Part shown: positions 1 through 7,312 of the stretch, piece by piece
How the letters are laid out: every line of letters starts with the position of its first letter
Position numbering within the stretch: the stretch's first letter is position 1
From: Cytobacillus horneckiae
GTDB taxonomy: Bacteria > Bacillota > Bacilli > Bacillales > Cytobacillaceae
Assembly: GCF_002835735.1 (NCBI RefSeq)
Contig: NZ_PISD01000008.1
Span: 372,001 to 436,000 of the forward strand
Length of the DNA stretch: 64,000 nt
Direction of reading: 5' to 3'
Program-made: the position numbers and the translations under genes
The notes under the pieces: model-generated
Told to the model about the DNA's origin: nothing
What the model saw: the letters and a program-made list of their open reading frames with translations, nothing else
Databases searched by the model: none

Positions 1-1
1 T

Positions 2-268
2 TTGCTTTCAACTGCCCGCGAAATTGCAAAAGAGATTGCCGAAAATACATCAGCTATCTCAGTTACACTATCAAGACAGCTCCTGTGGAAAATGATGGGT
101 GCTAATCATCCGCGAGAATCGCATTTAATAGAATCAAAGATGATTCAATGGACAGGTCAACAGGAAGACGTACGAGAAGGCATTAACTCTTTCTTTGAGA
201 AACGGAAGCCTAACTTTCAAATGAAGCCAAGTAAGGATTTACCCGACTTTTATCCATGGTGGGAATGA
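2..268 (+). CDS. Enoyl-CoA hydratase/isomerase (crotonase) C-terminal part, cut by window start
   Basis: Only the last 88 or so residues are visible; the reading frame is open to the window edge, so the true start lies upstream. The segment reads STAREIAKEIAENTSAIS followed by a serine- and methionine-rich helix and a FFEKRKPNF-like run near the end. That is the usual C-terminal trimerisation region of crotonase-fold enoyl-CoA hydratases, where 'EGI.SF.EKR.P.F' is characteristic. Known of the family: hydration or isomerisation of enoyl-CoA in beta-oxidation. The following thioesterase gene fits an acyl-CoA context. The catalytic oxyanion-hole loops are outside the window, so the exact reaction cannot be assigned. 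Confidence 0.85.
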   Translation: MLSTAREIAKEIAENTSAISVTLSRQLLWKMMGANHPRESHLIESKMIQWTGQQEDVREGINSFFEKRKPNFQMKPSKDLPDFYPWWE

Positions 269-271
269 ATC

Positions 272-312
272 AATCAGAGGCAAGGAGTTCATCATGCTCC
301 TTGCCTCTGATT
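272..312 (+). terminator. Hairpin after the crotonase gene
   Basis: A perfect 16-bp stem (272-287 with 297-312) and a 9-nt loop start four bases after the crotonase stop codon. There is no real T-run, only TTATAAAT. It may be an intrinsic terminator or an attenuating/processing hairpin before the thioesterase gene, which starts 19 bases further on. Confidence 0.6.
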
Positions 313-330
313 ATAAATGGGGGAAGAAGA

Positions 331-747
331 ATGCAAAAAATGATAGACATTGTCGTTAAGGCGGAAGATATTGACCATTTAGGGCACATGAATTATATGA
401 AATATTTATTCTATTTGGAAAAGGGCGTAATTAATTGGTATGAGATGGTTGGAATCGGAAGAAAAGTGCTTGATGAAAAAGGGTTAGGCACAGTCCTTAT
501 TCAATTTGATGTTTCGTATAAACAAGAAGCAAGATTAGGAGATCAATTAAAGATCATTACTTCGCTCACACATGTTGGGAATAAGAGCTTTATTGTTCAC
601 CAGGAAATTTATAACCAAGAAGAACAGCTTTTAACTAGATGTAAAAAGGTTTTCGTCATGTTTAATACGAGAACTCGAAAAGGAATACCTGTTGTTCAGG
701 AAATTGCCCAATTTGCACTACAGTTAAATAAGGAAAACACGCTATAA
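331..747 (+). CDS. Acyl-CoA thioesterase, 4-hydroxybenzoyl-CoA thioesterase (hot-dog) family
   Basis: 138 residues starting MQKMIDIVVKAEDIDHLGHMNYMKY. The pattern 'D.D..GHMN...Y..Y...' is the hallmark of the YbgC/FadM-type hot-dog thioesterases, where the Asp/His/Asn loop lies near the CoA thioester. The open frame extends upstream to 256, but that part is the hairpin. ATG 331 is preceded at normal distance by GGGGGAAG, so I place the start there. Family knowledge: hydrolysis of acyl-CoA to free acid and CoA in the cytoplasm, commonly beside beta-oxidation genes as here. Substrate length cannot be read from the sequence. Confidence 0.85.
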   Translation: MQKMIDIVVKAEDIDHLGHMNYMKYLFYLEKGVINWYEMVGIGRKVLDEKGLGTVLIQFDVSYKQEARLGDQLKIITSLTHVGNKSFIVHQEIYNQEEQLLTRCKKVFVMFNTRTRKGIPVVQEIAQFALQLNKENTL

Positions 748-789
748 AGCGATTCAAGTTCATTTTTAATCGGCAATGGAGGAATTCAA

Positions 790-1575
790 ATGAATGAAAA
801 TATAATGATAAATAATATTCTGCCTCTAACAGGTGCAGTGAACTTCCGTGATATGGGAGGCATTCAAACAGCAGATGGGAGAACAATCAAGAAGGGGTTA
901 TTATTTAGGGCAGCGGCATTGACAGACTTAACTGCAGATGACATCGTCCAAATATCGGCCCTGAATCTAAAAAGAATTTTCGACTATCGAAGATTTGAAG
1001 AAGCAAACAGGCAGCCAGATCCGATATTGGAAAGTGTCATTAATGAAAGAATTTCTGTAATGGATGAAGAGAACGTCATTAATAATATATTTGTTAACAA
1101 TCAATTTGATCAGCAATATTATCGTAAATTTACGCGTGCTCACTTTTTGAAAATCTACACTGAAATGCCGATAAATAACCCATCATATAAAAGGTTAATG
1201 AACTTCCTCAAAAAACCTAAAGAAAACCTTCCGTTAGTACATCATTGTACAGGTGGCCGTGATCGTACTGGAGTAGGCGCAATGATTATTCAAATGACAC
1301 TCGGTGTACCATTTGAAACGATCATGGAGGATTATTTATTTTCCAATCATGCGCTAGAAAACTATCATAATAAAATCTTTCATAAAACAGCTGCATTCTT
1401 TAACGAAACAGAGCATAAAGAGTTCAGGGAATCATTCCTTTTACAAGAAGATTATTTACTTGCTTCCAAACAAGCCATTGAGCAAAAATATGGAAATTTT
1501 GATTATTATCTAGAAAAGGAATTTCAAATAACTGAACAAGTAAGGAATGAAATTCAAGAAGTTGTTTTAGCCTAA
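790..1575 (+). CDS. Tyrosine-protein phosphatase, Y_phosphatase3/IphP type
   Basis: 261 residues, preceded by ATGGAGG. The N-terminus NFRDMGGIQTADGRTIKKGLLFRAA is the signature of the bacterial Y_phosphatase3 family. The P-loop HCTGGRDRTG (about residues 155-164) supplies the nucleophilic Cys and the phosphate-binding Arg of the CX5R motif. Related Gram-positive enzymes dephosphorylate phosphotyrosine and sometimes phosphoinositides. No signal peptide is visible, so it should be cytoplasmic. It follows the thioesterase by 42 bases, so co-transcription is possible. Biological substrate unknown. Confidence 0.88.
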   Translation: MNENIMINNILPLTGAVNFRDMGGIQTADGRTIKKGLLFRAAALTDLTADDIVQISALNLKRIFDYRRFEEANRQPDPILESVINERISVMDEENVINNIFVNNQFDQQYYRKFTRAHFLKIYTEMPINNPSYKRLMNFLKKPKENLPLVHHCTGGRDRTGVGAMIIQMTLGVPFETIMEDYLFSNHALENYHNKIFHKTAAFFNETEHKEFRESFLLQEDYLLASKQAIEQKYGNFDYYLEKEFQITEQVRNEIQEVVLA

Positions 1576-1706
1576 AAAAGTAATTAAAGGTTAGCTGCAT
1601 TTTTTTATTTTGGAGTATGACTCTTCTCATTGTATGGAATGGAGAACTCTGTTAGGATAAATTTGTTATATGTAAGTGCTTTTAGAAGTAAGGAGAAGTG
1701 AATTCA

Positions 1707-2699
1707 TTGAGTCAGTCATCATTAGCCATAAGATTGCTGCCTGGCATCTTAATTGCAGCAGCTGTTGCAGTGCTGGCAACGATTTTAGGCGGTTATTTTC
1801 CGCTATTAGGCAATCTTTTATTTGCTATATTAATTGGAATGCTCATTCGTAATACAATCGGCATTTCTCCAACGATTGAGCATGGAATTAATTATACTGT
1901 GAAAGGATTTTTAAAATTTGCTGTCATATTATTAGGCGTCGGTTTAAATTTGCATGAAATTGCTACAATAGGAAAGCAATCCTTTTTTATTATTTTTACA
2001 TCAGTATGTTTAGGCATCATTCTCACAGTGCTTGTTGGGAAAATGCTTAAATTGGACAACACTTTATCCCTTCTTATTGGAGTGGGGACAAGTATATGCG
2101 GAGCCACAGCGATTTCCGCAGTAAAAGAGGTCGTGAAGGCGAAAGAAAATGAAACAGCCTATGCTATTTCTACTATTGTATTATTCAATTTGTTTGCTTT
2201 TTTTACATATCCAATTATCGGACAATTTTTTCAACTAAGTGAGACTTCATTTGGGATTTGGGCGGGTACTGCTGTGCATGACACATCATCAGCCATTGCT
2301 GTCGGGTTTTTATATGGGGATCAAGCTGGAGATACTGCTACGACTGTGAAATTAGCACGGACATTGTTTCTGCTCCCTCTGCTCTTCCTCCTCCCTTTTA
2401 TAATTAAAAAATCTGCAAAGAGTAAGGTGAATTCATCCATTTTAAAAGCATTTCCTTGGTTCATCTTATGGTTCCTCCTTGTGAGTTTGTTAAACACAAT
2501 CGGACTGATTCCAGAAATAGTAAAGATACCTTTGAATGATTTATCGAAGTTTTTAATTACAATGGTGATGGCAGGAGTAGGCATGCAGGTGAGTTTGAAG
2601 GAATTGACAAAGCTAGGCTTGAAACCTTTATTAACAGGATTGTTCGCTTCTCTTTGCGTAGGCATCATCAGCTTAATAATGATTCTATTATTTATTTAA
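1707..2699 (+). CDS. YeiH/UPF0324-family membrane protein (putative sulfate exporter family)
   Basis: About 330 residues with roughly ten hydrophobic helices. The N-terminal run RLLPGILIAAAVAVLATILGG and the later GVGTSICGATAISAV and GTAVHDTSSAIAVG segments match the conserved core of the YeiH/UPF0324 family. A GTG at 1698 lies only two bases after AAGGAG, too close for initiation. The in-frame TTG at 1707 sits at normal spacing after AAGGAGAAG, so I prefer it. Membrane transport is likely, but substrate assignments in this family are weak. Downstream are a degenerate hairpin and a repeat element. Confidence 0.85.
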   Translation: MSQSSLAIRLLPGILIAAAVAVLATILGGYFPLLGNLLFAILIGMLIRNTIGISPTIEHGINYTVKGFLKFAVILLGVGLNLHEIATIGKQSFFIIFTSVCLGIILTVLVGKMLKLDNTLSLLIGVGTSICGATAISAVKEVVKAKENETAYAISTIVLFNLFAFFTYPIIGQFFQLSETSFGIWAGTAVHDTSSAIAVGFLYGDQAGDTATTVKLARTLFLLPLLFLLPFIIKKSAKSKVNSSILKAFPWFILWFLLVSLLNTIGLIPEIVKIPLNDLSKFLITMVMAGVGMQVSLKELTKLGLKPLLTGLFASLCVGIISLIMILLFI

Positions 2700-2707
2700 T
2701 TATGAAA

Positions 2708-2728
2708 GCTAATCTTATTAAAATTAGC
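2708..2728 (+). terminator. Degenerate hairpin after the YeiH-type gene, duplicate of the one at 3229-3260
   Basis: Seven outer base pairs (AGCTAAT with ATTAGCT) surround an AT-rich centre, with no T-tail. The 21 bases 2708-2728 match 3230-3250 at 17 positions, and several differences keep pairing (T-A against G-C). It is best read as the decayed copy of the terminator duplicated around the repeat element. Confidence 0.55.
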
Positions 2729-3228
2729 TGAGGCTGAAGACAAACTCATTTCCTGTTCTAAAAGGTGCCGATTAGGGATTTTCCGAGGCTTACCGAGGGT
2801 GAACGTTGAGCCGCTTCGGCACTGAAATGCACCCCAATTGTTGTACACGTCTATCAATTGGAGGTGCGGTTTCTCTAATGGGGAAATTTACTCTAGAAGA
2901 GAAATTATTAGCGGTTCAGCTCTATCTATCCGGCAAGTTTTCTTATCATGAGGCTGCTACAGAAAATCGGTAATGAAATAAATAGGAGTATACGAAAGGA
3001 CCATTTTTTGCGGACTAGTCACAATTACGGTTCCAATTACGTGGCTGATTAGAGTGGATTGTCCTTATAACTGAGGTTTAAAGAGGCGAACAGTACCAGC
3101 ATGGAGCGATCCACTTCACGCTACGCACCTCGCGGGTCAAGACGGTCTCGCTACTACCGCAGGAGTCGAGCGGACACCTCTTCATATCCAAATAAAATAT
3201 GGTTAATTTTCACTTTGTCTACAATCAT
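2729..3228 (-). repeat. Dispersed terminator-flanked repeat element, copy 1 (interrupted)
   Basis: Read on the reverse strand it begins next to the hairpin at 3229 and shows the shared core GAGGTGTCCGCTCGACTCC (3155-3180 region). It ends with AAGCCTCGGAAAATCC, then ATGAGTTTGTCTTCAGCCT before the hairpin at 2708. Copies 2 and 3 have the same order of blocks in about 200 bases. Here the middle is expanded to 500 bases by a transposase remnant, and the two broken core halves both contain a version of the TGAAGCGGCT segment. Non-coding. Confidence 0.75.
2878..2973 (+). pseudogene. IS3/IS150-type transposase OrfA remnant (first 31 codons)
   Basis: The frame reads MGKFTLEEKLLAVQLYLSGK, then FSYHEAATENR and a stop. 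This is the start of the helix-turn-helix OrfA of IS3-group (IS150-like) elements, which normally continues well past 100 residues. Upstream (2830-2875) an imperfect inverted pair GCACCCCAATTG / CAATTGGAGGTGC resembles an IS end. No orfB or second end is recognisable, so this is a dead fragment. It sits in the middle of repeat copy 1, showing an insertion after the repeat was in place. Confidence 0.7.
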
Positions 3229-3260
3229 GGCGAATCTTGTTAAGATTCGCCTTCTTTTTT
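3229..3260 (+). terminator. Intrinsic terminator flanking repeat copy 1
   Basis: A perfect 10-bp stem GGCGAATCTT / AAGATTCGCC with a 3-nt loop, followed by TTCTTTTTT. It is the intact partner of the decayed hairpin at 2708-2728. Its original job was presumably to end the YeiH-gene transcript. Confidence 0.85.
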
Positions 3261-3327
3261 AGGATAAAAATAAACAATCTGGAAAACGTAATAACATGTT
3301 ATACATACAAAAAGGAGGATGACTGAT

Positions 3328-3927
3328 GTGAACTACGGCATCAATCAATATCAAAATGATATAGAGAGATATGTGAATGATATTCAAGGGCAGTTGAACC
3401 ATCTTTCATCTTCTTGGAAAGAAATTAACTGCTGTATCCTTACAGAGTTTGAAAAATTGCAAAAGCTTGTAAATGAAGCGCATAATTTAACCTCCACATA
3501 TTACTTACAACATTATTTATCTCCTTATACTGAACAATTTTCTATCTTATCTCTTGCTGCTCAGCACTTATCTAATAAACGCCATGGTGGATTGATGATT
3601 GTTGAGCGAAGTATCAAAGTCGATGGCTTTATTCATAGCGGGACACCTATTGGGGCGAAAGTAAGTCACACTCTATTAGAAACAATCTTTTATCCGGGTA
3701 ACCCTATCCATGATGGAGGGACATTGATTAGAAAAGATGAAATAATTTCTGCAGGAAATATTTTGCCGGTGACAGAGAAACAGGCAAATGGAAAAAAGCT
3801 CGGAACGCGGCACCGAGCAGCTATTGGACTGACAGAACATACTGATGCAGTAGTCATTGTCGTCTCTGAGGAAACGGGCAGAATTTCTTTTGCTTATGAG
3901 GGCGAACTATATGTAGTAAGGCCATAA
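3328..3927 (+). CDS. cdaS: Diadenylate cyclase, CdaS-like (c-di-AMP synthase)
   Basis: About 199 residues. An N-terminal helical segment (residues 1-65) precedes a DisA_N/DAC domain with IHDGGTLI and GTRHRAAIGLTE. The second is the RHR motif, and the first is the ATP-binding DGA motif with Gly in place of the usual Ala. The layout matches Bacillus CdaS, a soluble c-di-AMP synthase known to be used during sporulation, rather than membrane-bound CdaA or the longer DisA. ATG 3319 touches AAAGGAGG, so GTG 3328, nine bases downstream, is the better start. A palindrome ATAACATGTTAT (3291-3302) lies upstream. Catalysis: two ATP to c-di-AMP. Confidence 0.82.
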   Translation: MNYGINQYQNDIERYVNDIQGQLNHLSSSWKEINCCILTEFEKLQKLVNEAHNLTSTYYLQHYLSPYTEQFSILSLAAQHLSNKRHGGLMIVERSIKVDGFIHSGTPIGAKVSHTLLETIFYPGNPIHDGGTLIRKDEIISAGNILPVTEKQANGKKLGTRHRAAIGLTEHTDAVVIVVSEETGRISFAYEGELYVVRP

Positions 3928-4047
3928 AAAAGTACTCTGGAAAATAATCTCCTTATTATTTACTTCCCATATGTAATTTTTTTGAAATCGATAAATAGAA
4001 AAGAAACTAATCGGGAATATTGTAAATAGTTCCAAAGGAGGTTAATT

Positions 4048-5643
4048 ATGAATAATAATGAAAAAGAGACAAACCACGAAACAGATGAAACGTTAACAAC
4101 AAGGCAGGGGCATCCAATAACAAATAATCAAAATATTAGAACTGTGAGTAATCGCGGTCCTGCTACTCTTGAAAATTATGATTTTATTGAAAAAATCAGT
4201 CATTTTGACAGAGAAAGAATCCCTGAGCGTGTCGTCCATGCCCGCGGTGCAGGCGCACATGGTTATTTTGAAGCGACTGGTATGGCTGGAGATGAGCCAG
4301 TGTCGCAATATACACGGGCAAAATTATTTCAAGAAAAAGGAAAGAAAACACCTGTATTTGTTCGGTTTTCTTCCGTTATTCATGGCGGCCATTCCCCGGA
4401 AACGTTGCGTGATCCGCGCGGCTTTGCCACTAAATTTTATACGGAGGACGGAAACTGGGATCTAGTAGGCAATAACTTAAAGGTTTTCTTTATTCGCGAT
4501 GCAATGAAATTCCCTGATATGGTCCATGCGTTTAAGCCTGATCCATTAACAAATATTCAGGATGCTGAAAGATTTTTTGATTTTTGCGCTAACTCGCCTG
4601 AAAGCTTTCACATGGTTACATTTTTATACTCTCCGTATGGAATTCCTGCAAACTACCGGCAAATGCAAGGCTCTGGAGTGAATACATATAAGTGGGTAAA
4701 TGAAAATGGAGAAGGCGTTCTCGTAAAATATCACTGGGAGCCAAAGCAAGGGATAAAAAACTTAACTCAAAAAGAAGCGGAAGAAATTCAGGCAAAAAAC
4801 TTTAATCATGCCACACAAGATTTGTATGATGCAATTGAAGAAGGTAACTACCCGGAATGGGATTTTTATGTTCAAATTATGAGTGATGATGACCATCCGG
4901 AACTGGATTTTGATCCGCTTGATGACACGAAGCTCTGGCCGGAGGACCAATTTCCATGGAAACATGTTGGTAAAATGGTCCTTAATAAAAATCCGGAAGA
5001 TTATTTCAATGAAGTGGAACAAGCTGCATTCGGTACCGGTGTACTCGTGGACGGCTTAGATTTTTCTGATGACAAAATGCTTCAAGGTAGAACATTCTCT
5101 TATTCAGATACACAGCGCTATCGCGTCGGTGCAAACTATTTGCAATTGCCAATCAATGCGCCTAAAAAGCAGGCGCAAACGAATCAGCGTGGCGGGGCAA
5201 TGTCTTACTATGTAGATAAAGCACCTGGACAAAATCCGCATATAAATTATGAACCATCAGATCTTGGCGGTTTAAAAGAAGCGAAGCAGACAGGCAAGGA
5301 ACATACGCCGATGGTACAAGGACATTTAGTCAGGGAATCGATTGAGCGAACAAATAATACGAAGCAGGCAGGCAATACTTATCGCGAATTCGAGAAATGG
5401 GAACAGGATGAATTAATCTTCAACCTAGTCGGAGATTTATCTACATGCGCCAAAGTGATTCAAGATAAAATGATTGCACTTGCCGAAGAAGCGGATGAGG
5501 AATATGGACGCCGCTTAAGAGAAGGATTGGCAAATGCAAAACAAGAAACTGGAAAACATAAAGGACGCCCATTAGGAGATAAAGATGGCGATGACGCTCC
5601 TAAAAATGCAGAAAATATGGGCCATGATGCTGATCGTTATTAG
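4048..5643 (+). CDS. katX: Catalase, KatX-like clade 3 haem enzyme
   Basis: 531 residues after a clear CAAAGGAGG. An N-terminal basic/acidic extension leads to [18 protein letters not shown] (active-site His64), then [10 protein letters not shown] (distal Asn region) and [13 protein letters not shown] (proximal haem Tyr). All are catalase hallmarks. Length and the N-terminal QGHPITNNQ stretch resemble KatX, the spore-germination catalase of Bacillus, more than the vegetative KatA of about 483 residues. GGGAATAT at 4013-4020 resembles a sigma-F/G type -10 element, but I cannot place a convincing -35, so forespore control is only an inference. A second possible spore gene (cdaS) lies just upstream. 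Reaction: 2 H2O2 to O2 and water. Confidence 0.9.
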   Translation: MNNNEKETNHETDETLTTRQGHPITNNQNIRTVSNRGPATLENYDFIEKISHFDRERIPERVVHARGAGAHGYFEATGMAGDEPVSQYTRAKLFQEKGKKTPVFVRFSSVIHGGHSPETLRDPRGFATKFYTEDGNWDLVGNNLKVFFIRDAMKFPDMVHAFKPDPLTNIQDAERFFDFCANSPESFHMVTFLYSPYGIPANYRQMQGSGVNTYKWVNENGEGVLVKYHWEPKQGIKNLTQKEAEEIQAKNFNHATQDLYDAIEEGNYPEWDFYVQIMSDDDHPELDFDPLDDTKLWPEDQFPWKHVGKMVLNKNPEDYFNEVEQAAFGTGVLVDGLDFSDDKMLQGRTFSYSDTQRYRVGANYLQLPINAPKKQAQTNQRGGAMSYYVDKAPGQNPHINYEPSDLGGLKEAKQTGKEHTPMVQGHLVRESIERTNNTKQAGNTYREFEKWEQDELIFNLVGDLSTCAKVIQDKMIALAEEADEEYGRRLREGLANAKQETGKHKGRPLGDKDGDDAPKNAENMGHDADRY

Positions 5644-5645
5644 AA

Positions 5646-5683
5646 ATATGAAAAAGGAAGGTGAAAGCCTTCCTTTTTCATAT
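5646..5683 (+). terminator. Intrinsic terminator after the catalase gene
   Basis: A long perfect hairpin: ATGAAAAAGGAAGG (5648-5661) pairs with 5668-5681 around a 6-nt loop. The A/T-rich base of the stem can act in both directions. Confidence 0.85.
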
Positions 5684-5715
5684 ACAATAAAGATGGATTG
5701 GAGGTGCTGAATCAT

Positions 5716-6384
5716 ATGTGCGGCAGATTTTCGCTAACAGAAGAAGTTTTAAATTTACAAAGAGGATTTGAATTTTATTATGCAGATGAAGAGCGCCCAA
5801 GATATAATATTGCACCGGGACAGCAAATATTAACCGTCATTGAGCAAGAAGGTGCAAGGATTGGCAAGTCAATGAAGTGGGGACTAGTTCCAAGTTGGGC
5901 AAAAGATTTAAAGACTGGATATAAAATGATTAACGCACGTTCAGAAGGAATTGAAACGAAACCAAGCTTTAAAGTACCGTTTAAAAAACAAAGATGTCTA
6001 ATATTAGCTGACGGATTTTATGAGTGGAAGCGAATAAACGAAGGAAAGCAGCCTTACAGATTTGTAATGAAAAGCGGTTTGCCTTTTGCCTTTGCAGGGC
6101 TTTGGGATGTCTGGGATAAGGGAGAAGAGCCCCTTGTCACTTGTACGATATTGACTACTGCACCTAATAAAGTGACAGAAAAGGTGCATGACCGAATGCC
6201 GGTTATATTAAATGAGGAGGATTATGATTTTTGGCTTAATTCGTCAGTCAGCGAAACAGTGCAGCTATCAAAGCTCCTTGTTCCATATGATGAAGGAGCG
6301 ATGGAAATGTATCCTGTGTCTACCCTTGTCAATTCATCAAAGCAAGATCATCCAGAAATGATAAAACAATTGAACAGCTTATAA
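5716..6384 (+). CDS. SRAP (SOS response-associated peptidase) family protein
   Basis: 222 residues starting MCGRFSLTEE. Initiation at ATG 5716 makes Cys2 the residue exposed after Met removal, as required in this family, and GGAGGTG lies 11 bases upstream. Other conserved positions are present: N31 (NIAPGQ), E103 (ADGFYEWKR) and H158 (KVHDRMPVIL). Family knowledge (HMCES/YedK): the Cys2 forms a thiazolidine crosslink with abasic sites in single-stranded DNA, shielding them during replication. Expected cytoplasmic. The gene stands alone and converges on the next gene, sharing its terminator. No LexA-type box was identified upstream. Confidence 0.92.
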   Translation: MCGRFSLTEEVLNLQRGFEFYYADEERPRYNIAPGQQILTVIEQEGARIGKSMKWGLVPSWAKDLKTGYKMINARSEGIETKPSFKVPFKKQRCLILADGFYEWKRINEGKQPYRFVMKSGLPFAFAGLWDVWDKGEEPLVTCTILTTAPNKVTEKVHDRMPVILNEEDYDFWLNSSVSETVQLSKLLVPYDEGAMEMYPVSTLVNSSKQDHPEMIKQLNSL

Positions 6385-6416
6385 CAAGAGCCAATGACTA
6401 ATCATCGGCTCTTGTT
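6383..6416. terminator. Shared convergent terminator
   Basis: A perfect 10-bp stem AACAAGAGCC / GGCTCTTGTT lies between the ends of the SRAP gene (+) and the HesB-like gene (-). T-containing flanks on both sides are compatible with bidirectional use. Confidence 0.75.
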
Positions 6417-6421
6417 TATTG

Positions 6422-6709
6422 TTAAAATGTGGCCACTAACGGATGGGGTGATCGAATAAAAAATCCATCATCTTTATAATCGATTTCGGTTCCTTCTAAA
6501 TATTTCAAATCAGCCGGGTGGTATAGTACGTCTACGCCATTAAAGTTAATTATTTTCTCTTGTGGCATGGCAGAAGCAGTCATCGCTAAGTCATATTGCA
6601 TTTGATTGCAGCAGACGTTCGCAATCCGATATCTTACGTAAGATGGTGTAGTTTCATCTTTTTGAAATGATTGAATTGCTTCAATTGCCTCTGAAGTGAA
6701 TGTAAACAT
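6422..6709 (-). CDS. HesB/IscA-fold (Fe-S biogenesis-like) small protein
   Basis: 95 residues. The C-terminal half GVDVLYHPADLKYLEGTEID followed by YKDDGFFIRSPHP follows the beta-rich pattern of the HesB/YneR-type Fe-S_biosyn domain (compare 'G....DPED..YL.G..IDY'). However, the three IscA cysteines are not present in their usual places; only a CC pair occurs mid-protein. ATG 6718 abuts the AAAAAGG ribosome site, so ATG 6709 is preferred. Known members without the IscA cysteines have no defined role. Function uncertain. Confidence 0.65.
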   Translation of the reverse strand: MFTFTSEAIEAIQSFQKDETTPSYVRYRIANVCCNQMQYDLAMTASAMPQEKIINFNGVDVLYHPADLKYLEGTEIDYKDDGFFIRSPHPLVATF

Positions 6710-6804
6710 AACGCTCATCCTTTTTCATATCTTTCCATTGTTAATTGTTACTGTTAACTATCTTATCTAACCTAACACAGAAAGGGCAAATCTTTTGTTT
6801 TCAA

Positions 6805-6969
6805 TTAAGAAACACTGCTCCTTTTAAAAATATTCCTGATTTTGCTCCCTCGTTTCTCTGCTTTAGCAGGGCTATTTCCTACAAAGCGGCGAAGGATAAA
6901 TTGTATGCTTTCTTCAATTAGCGCGACGATGATAATTGGTCCTAAGAGAACAGCCAACCAAAACCACAT
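6805..6969 (-). CDS. Small single-span membrane protein, 54 residues
   Basis: A short reverse-strand frame, MWFWLAVLLGPIIIVALIEE and onward to a basic tail with KAEKRGSKIRNIFKRSSVS. One N-terminal hydrophobic helix followed by a strongly positive cytoplasmic tail fits a small membrane protein. GTGGGGTG precedes the ATG at reasonable distance. No family was recognised. Confidence rests on the ribosome site, the composition and the open frame exactly filling the gap, so it could still be fortuitous. Confidence 0.45.
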   Translation of the reverse strand: MWFWLAVLLGPIIIVALIEESIQFILRRFVGNSPAKAEKRGSKIRNIFKRSSVS

Positions 6970-7230
6970 GAAAGACACCCCACTTTTTTAGTAACTATTT
7001 ACCAATATTATATTTCTATTTCTCTATAAAGAACACCTTTTTCGCATCTCTGCAACTCTAAGATTTTCCCCTACATACTGACGAATGAAAGAATGATAGA
7101 AATGATAATAAAAAATGTGTATTTTCATATTTTCCTATATAAAATTAATTGTCTCGTTTAGTAAACAGTGTCCGCTATATCGTCCAACTAAAACACAATT
7201 AAAAACTACAAATTAGAAAGGATACAGCTA

Positions 7231-7242
7231 GAAAGCGCTTTC
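7231..7242 (+). promoter_or_regulatory. cre-like palindrome (CcpA) next to the sigma-54 promoter
   Basis: GAAAGCGCTTTC is a perfect 12-bp palindrome and matches the centre of the CcpA operator consensus TGAAAGCGNTTNCA except for the outermost T/A pair. It ends four bases before the TTGG of the -24 element, so bound CcpA could block the polymerase. Inference: carbon catabolite repression of the operon. Confidence 0.6.
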
Positions 7243-7246
7243 CTCA

Positions 7247-7264
7247 TTGGCATGTTTTTTGCAT
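7247..7264 (+). promoter_or_regulatory. Sigma-54 (SigL) promoter of the first acyl-CoA operon
   Basis: TTGGCATGTTTTTTGCA has the invariant GG (7249-7250) and GC (7261-7262) at exactly ten intervening bases, matching the -24/-12 consensus TGGCAC-N5-TTGCW with one change. The first gene starts 49 bases downstream, and a sigma-54 activator gene lies in the same region. Confidence 0.85.
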
Positions 7265-7312
7265 CATAAACAGTGTCAACCCATTTTATATATATGAGAG
7301 GAGATAAAACGG

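Larger units (their letters stand above)
7162..7277 (+). promoter_or_regulatory. Two copies of TAAACAGTGTC around the sigma-54 promoter
   Basis: Identical 11-mers at 7162-7172 (about 77 bases upstream of the -24 element) and 7267-7277 (at the expected transcription start). The same core ACAGTGT, inverted, occurs in the dyad upstream of the second sigma-54 promoter (16645-16688). Inference: binding sites for the CBS-PAS-AAA+ activator encoded at 14398-16554. Confidence 0.45.

Noticed and set aside
2321-2668. Long reverse-strand frame inside the YeiH-type gene
   Set aside because: Antisense shadow of a well-supported membrane protein gene; no ribosome site.
3941-3962. PerR-box-like inverted repeat AAATAAT / ATTATTT before the catalase
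   Set aside because: Does not fit TTATAATNATTATAA; an AT-only hairpin right after the cdaS stop.
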